Assembly (NCBI GenBank): GCA_000403495.2
Contig: KE159799.1
Span: 1,103,940 to 1,167,939, forward strand
Origin: Lachnospiraceae bacterium 10-1
GTDB taxonomy: Bacteria > Bacillota > Clostridia > Lachnospirales > Lachnospiraceae
Reading direction: 5' to 3'
Length of the DNA: 64,000 nucleotides
Shown: positions 62,509 to 64,000 of the stretch, in pieces
How the letters are laid out: each line of letters begins with the position of its first letter
Numbering within the stretch: the stretch's first letter is position 1
The notes under the pieces: generated by a model
Database searches by the model: none
Told to the model about the DNA's origin: nothing
The model's input: only the letters and a program-made list of their open reading frames with translations
Translations under genes and position numbers: made by a program

Positions 62509-62736
62509 TTAACTTGCCATTACAAAATGATTTAGAGTATCTTCAAACTGAGAATCATATCCATTGTAAGATACAGTTAATGTCTGATTCAAATCAAGTC
62601 CAAGAACTCCAACAATTGACTTAGCATCTACAACAAAACTGTTGTAATAAACATCAATATCAAAATCACATCTTGAAGCTGCCTCAACAAAAGTCTTTAC
62701 TTCATCCAATCTCAATTTAATTCTGCGCTGCATCAT
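62509..62736 (-). CDS. HPr-like (Crh-like) regulatory protein
   Basis: A 75-residue protein with the HPr fold pattern. It lacks the active-site loop with His15 (the region reads LRLDEVKTFVEAASRC). It keeps the regulatory serine region: VVDAKSIVGVLGLDLNQT matches the Ser46 segment of HPr and Crh. So it cannot carry PTS phosphate but could be phosphorylated by HPr kinase and act as a CcpA co-factor. AAGGTG lies seven bases upstream of the ATG. A cre-like site is 38 bases before the gene and a strong terminator follows. PTS phosphotransfer is excluded by the missing His. Confidence 0.82.
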   Translation of the reverse strand: MMQRRIKLRLDEVKTFVEAASRCDFDIDVYYNSFVVDAKSIVGVLGLDLNQTLTVSYNGYDSQFEDTLNHFVMAS

Positions 62737-62773
62737 ACCTATCACCTTTCTTTCTCCTTACAAATGCAGGTTG

Positions 62774-62787
62774 TGAAAACGTTTTCT
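62774..62787. promoter_or_regulatory. cre-like site (CcpA)
   Basis: TGAAAACGTTTTCT differs from the ideal palindrome TGAAAACGTTTTCA at the last base only, and fits the catabolite-responsive element consensus. It lies between the probable promoter and the HPr-like gene, where CcpA would repress. Confidence 0.65.
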
Positions 62788-62934
62788 TTTACTTGAAGCA
62801 AGATTACCACTATGCAAAACATTTGTAAAGTACTTTTTTTAGAACAATTTACTAATTTTAGTCATAAAATAGCATATTGTACAATATCTTCCTTTGATAA
62901 TCTATTATTTACAAAAAATTGGACTATTATACTG

Positions 62935-63708
62935 CTATTTCTGCTGAAATTCTGTCATATACTCACGATATCTGATCGGCAGCATATTCCTTTGAAGCTT
63001 GTAATTTCTACGCTCCTTTATTGCTATCGTATGAAAAAAGCAGCCAAAAAGTTCACTGTATTTTTTCTCTCCCTCTGAAAAATTATGTTCTGCCTGGCCA
63101 ATTATTTCATCCCCGTATACAAGATACCACTCCTTTCCTGCCGGATGCATGGCATATATATTTCTGATTTCATCATAAATAACAAAATTTTCAAGTGGAA
63201 GCCTGTCTGCAAAATGCGGGACTATAAAAGTAAGTACATTATTTTTGGGGCCGATCACCGCATACAATATTCCATTTTCAATTTCCTTAAATCTTAAAAA
63301 TTCCACATGAAAATGAGCTTCATTTGCTGTAAATCTGGCCAGTTCAAACACCCTGTGGATATATGGATTCTGCAGACATCCCATGACCTGATGCCTGTTC
63401 TTCATGGAAAGCCCTGATACCACCGTCTTATAAACAGCTTCTCCCTTATCCCCTTCCTGAGCCGCAAGTGCCCGGCAAATAGATAGGTAAGCCTCTTCCC
63501 CAAGTTCTCTGATAATTGTCCCTGCTACCTTGGCCGCCTTCTTTTCATCCATCTGGCAGGACTCGTAAACAGCAAACAACCGATAATTCTCTTCCCCGCC
63601 TACACAGATATGAATCTGCTCATGAGGCATTTTTTTTAGATACGCGTTATAAATCCCGGTAAAAATTCCTTCCAGAGAGTCCTCACAGATCAGATAGTAT
63701 TCTTCCAA
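62935..63708 (-). CDS. TIGR03915/DUF4130-type putative DNA repair protein
   Basis: A 257-residue protein, MEEYYLICEDSLEGIFTGIYNAYL at the start, with HVEFLRFKEIENGILYAVIGPKNNVLTFIVPHFADRLP and WYLVYGDEIIG in the middle. This is the partner found beside a radical SAM protein (TIGR03916) in many Firmicutes, thought to act in DNA repair or modification, with a uracil-DNA-glycosylase-like fold proposed for relatives. The frame opens at 63798, inside the upstream gene. I place the start at TTG 63708, eight bases after AGAGGAG. It begins 43 bases after the radical SAM stop. Confidence 0.85.
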   Translation of the reverse strand: MEEYYLICEDSLEGIFTGIYNAYLKKMPHEQIHICVGGEENYRLFAVYESCQMDEKKAAKVAGTIIRELGEEAYLSICRALAAQEGDKGEAVYKTVVSGLSMKNRHQVMGCLQNPYIHRVFELARFTANEAHFHVEFLRFKEIENGILYAVIGPKNNVLTFIVPHFADRLPLENFVIYDEIRNIYAMHPAGKEWYLVYGDEIIGQAEHNFSEGEKKYSELFGCFFHTIAIKERRNYKLQRNMLPIRYREYMTEFQQK

Positions 63709-63751
63709 CTTCTTATCTCCTCTACTCCATATTATTATCAGACAGTTTTTG

Positions 63752-64000
63752 TTATCCGCCTGCTGCCTGATTAAAAAGCATTTCCTGATTGTCGTCAAAT
63801 AAAGAAAGCTGTTTATAAGTCATTCCATCCTTGTCAAAGGGAAGCTTTTCTTTATTGGAAAGCAGATTGCGGGTAATATAGTCTTCCTCTATTTTAGTGG
63901 GATACATCATCTTTCCACTACAGGTTATAAAATAAAGCGCCCGCTTTAATGTAACTCCTATCTTCTTTAAGTCTTCAAAATTAAGATTTCCATTGCGTCT
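63752..64000 (-). CDS. Radical SAM protein (TIGR03916-type DNA modification/repair), C-terminal part
   Basis: Only the last 82 residues are in the window, up to the TAA at 63752-63754. They read NLNFEDLKKIGVTLKRALYFITC, EEDYITRNLL and GMTYKQLSLFDDNQ, which is the C-terminal helix-hairpin-helix-like region of the radical SAM partner of DUF4130 proteins. The family call rests on this tail and on the adjacent partner; the CxxxCxxC cluster motif lies outside the window. Confidence 0.75.
   Translation of the reverse strand, partial: RRNGNLNFEDLKKIGVTLKRALYFITCSGKMMYPTKIEEDYITRNLLSNKEKLPFDKDGMTYKQLSLFDDNQEMLFNQAAGG

Overview
The window looks like a chromosomal segment of a low-to-mid GC Gram-positive anaerobe of the Lachnospiraceae (Clostridia) type. 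This is inferred from GGAGG ribosome sites nearly everywhere, sigma-A style promoters, a CIRCE-controlled clpB, a DUF4250 gene, split transketolase genes, PadR-DUF1700-DUF4097 and MarR-ABC-ABC cassettes, and a radical-SAM/DUF4130 repair pair. No tRNA, rRNA, CRISPR array, integrase or transposase was found. Both edges cut genes: an oligopeptide permease on the left (essentially complete) and a radical SAM protein on the right.

Layout. 1-5.3 kb: a peptide/nickel-type ABC importer (binding protein and two permeases) divergent from an AraC regulator with a degenerate receiver domain. 5.3-10.5 kb: an AgrC/AgrA-like two-component system divergent from a BceAB-like ABC transporter; LytTR-type direct repeats lie between them. 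10.5-13.8 kb: two overlapping DNA methyltransferases without a visible nuclease, then a polysaccharide deacetylase. 13.9-29.9 kb: a twelve-gene minus-strand sugar operon (binding protein, two permeases, ADP-ribosylglycohydrolase-like enzyme, GH32, FGGY kinase, split transketolase, UlaG-, UlaE- and AraD/UlaF-like enzymes, a cytosolic beta-propeller protein), divergent from a DeoR regulator and a ribokinase. It reads as an ABC-fed variant of the L-ascorbate/L-xylulose 5-phosphate route that lacks UlaD.

29.9-36.3 kb: clpB with DUF4250, then an HAD phosphatase, an unusual cytosolic ParB-like/BMP fusion and a metallophosphoesterase. 36.3-40.4 kb: a VIT-vWA surface protein with a C-terminal sorting-like tail, a dedicated exosortase, and a GH17-like hydrolase; an array of six 11-bp phased repeats precedes the first gene. 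40.5-50 kb: chemoreceptor, LysR, an orphan MetQ, a cysteine hydrolase, a heterodimeric ABC exporter with its MarR repressor, and TraX. 50-57.8 kb: a hairpin-rich intergenic element, an ECF S-component, a PadR envelope-stress type operon with a long inverted-repeat operator, a second chemoreceptor, and two membrane proteins, one with an XRE regulator. 57.8-64 kb: a possible 41-codon gene, a GH13 amylase, a gene-free stretch with four DnaA-box-like sequences, a nuclease-DinG helicase fusion, a Crh-like HPr paralogue under a cre-like site, and the DUF4130/radical SAM pair.

The strongest leads for something new are the exosortase/VIT-vWA pair with its phased repeat array, the non-PTS ascorbate-like operon, the cytosolic ParB-BMP fusion operon, and the LytTR operator between the two-component system and the ABC transporter. 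All functions are read from sequence only; no database search was run.
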